From Pontibaca salina (GTDB lineage Bacteria; Pseudomonadota; Alphaproteobacteria; Rhodobacterales; Rhodobacteraceae): a stretch of 64,000 bases of DNA. The stretch is from positions 155,770 through 219,769 of the forward strand of contig NZ_JAEIJD010000005.1 in assembly GCF_016307205.1 (NCBI RefSeq), in the 5' to 3' direction. Numbering within the stretch: the stretch's first letter is position 1; the number at the start of each line of letters is the position of its first letter. Positions 63,895 through 64,000 of this stretch are shown here, one piece after another. Under the pieces are notes generated by a model. The model did not search any database, was not told the DNA's origin, and saw nothing but the letters and a program-made list of their open reading frames with translations. The translations under genes and the position numbers were made by a program.

Positions 63895-64000
63895 TCAGTC
63901 GTCCCCACCGCGATAGCGGTGATAGGGCAAGGGGTTCCAGACCCGCTGGTTCAGGGCCTCTGCTTCCGGCACGGGCGGAGTGGTGTTCAGCAGCCCCTTG
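63895..64000 (-). CDS. C-terminal end of an unidentified protein
   Basis: The frame enters from the right edge and ends in TGA at 63895-63897. The visible 34 residues are rich in proline and end VWNPLPYHRYRGGDD after LLNTTPPVPEAEAL. Composition and codon use are protein-like, but this is too little to identify a family. Confidence 0.6.
   Translation of the reverse strand, partial: KGLLNTTPPVPEAEALNQRVWNPLPYHRYRGGDD

Noticed and set aside
63547..63900. Integration site at tRNA-Lys
   Set aside because: No repeat of the tRNA 3' end and no integrase is visible in the remaining sequence.

Overview
The window is chromosomal DNA of an alphaproteobacterium of the order Rhodobacterales (Roseobacter/Rhodobacter type). 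The evidence is a division and cell wall (dcw) cluster running mraZ-rsmH-ftsL-ftsI-murE-murF-mraY-murD-ftsW-murG, a DUF1127 gene followed by hairpins carrying CCTCCTCCC (the CcsR small-RNA family of Rhodobacter), a DmdB-like acyl-CoA ligase, an imuA-imuB-dnaE2 cassette, and an SOS box of the alphaproteobacterial form GAAC-N7-GAAC. Base composition is GC-rich apart from one AT-rich stretch near 53-54 kb.

Layout. 1-12.4 kb: dcw cluster on the minus strand with many ATGA stop/start overlaps, interrupted between ftsW and murD by one plus-strand flavoprotein gene. 12.4-14.1 kb: a regulatory RNA region holding the mraZ leader (probable UpsM counterpart), a decayed coding remnant, and a DUF1127 gene followed by seven hairpins. 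14.2-20.5 kb: uvrD/pcrA helicase, pyruvate carboxylase and tRNA-Gly. 20.9-26.4 kb: DmdB-like ligase, then zwf-pgl-pgi (hexose phosphate oxidation). 26.6-33.8 kb: radical SAM protein, HWE-type histidine kinase, HtpX protease, VOC protein, esterase, AlkA-like glycosylase, MFS transporter and a squalene/phytoene-synthase-like protein. 33.8-37 kb: citramalate synthase and cysS. 37.2-40 kb: outer-membrane barrel, MttB-family methyltransferase, EF-hand protein.

40.3-43.4 kb: zinc uptake, zur-znuC-znuB facing znuA across two palindromes that look like Zur operators. 43.7-48.6 kb: trigger factor, adenylate kinase, small lytic transglycosylase, glutaredoxin-MauE fusion, bacterioferritin and its ferredoxin. 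48.9-51.5 kb: molybdate importer modABC, then tRNA-Thr. 51.7-54.5 kb: a gene-poor, partly AT-rich segment with three small genes of unknown function and a possible transposase remnant, the best candidate for acquired DNA. 54.5-60.6 kb: SOS mutagenesis operon SRAP-imuA-imuB-dnaE2 behind a LexA box. 60.7-64 kb: a second DUF1127 gene, an SDR, a ring-cleaving dioxygenase, tRNA-Lys and the 3' end of a further gene.

Most of the window is core metabolism. The features most worth following up are the DUF1127/CcsR hairpin array next to the mraZ leader, the SRAP gene leading the SOS operon, the AT-rich segment, and a strong leftward terminator at 43.4 kb with no gene assigned to it. I did not find a CRISPR array, an intact insertion sequence, a prophage or a recognisable new defence system.
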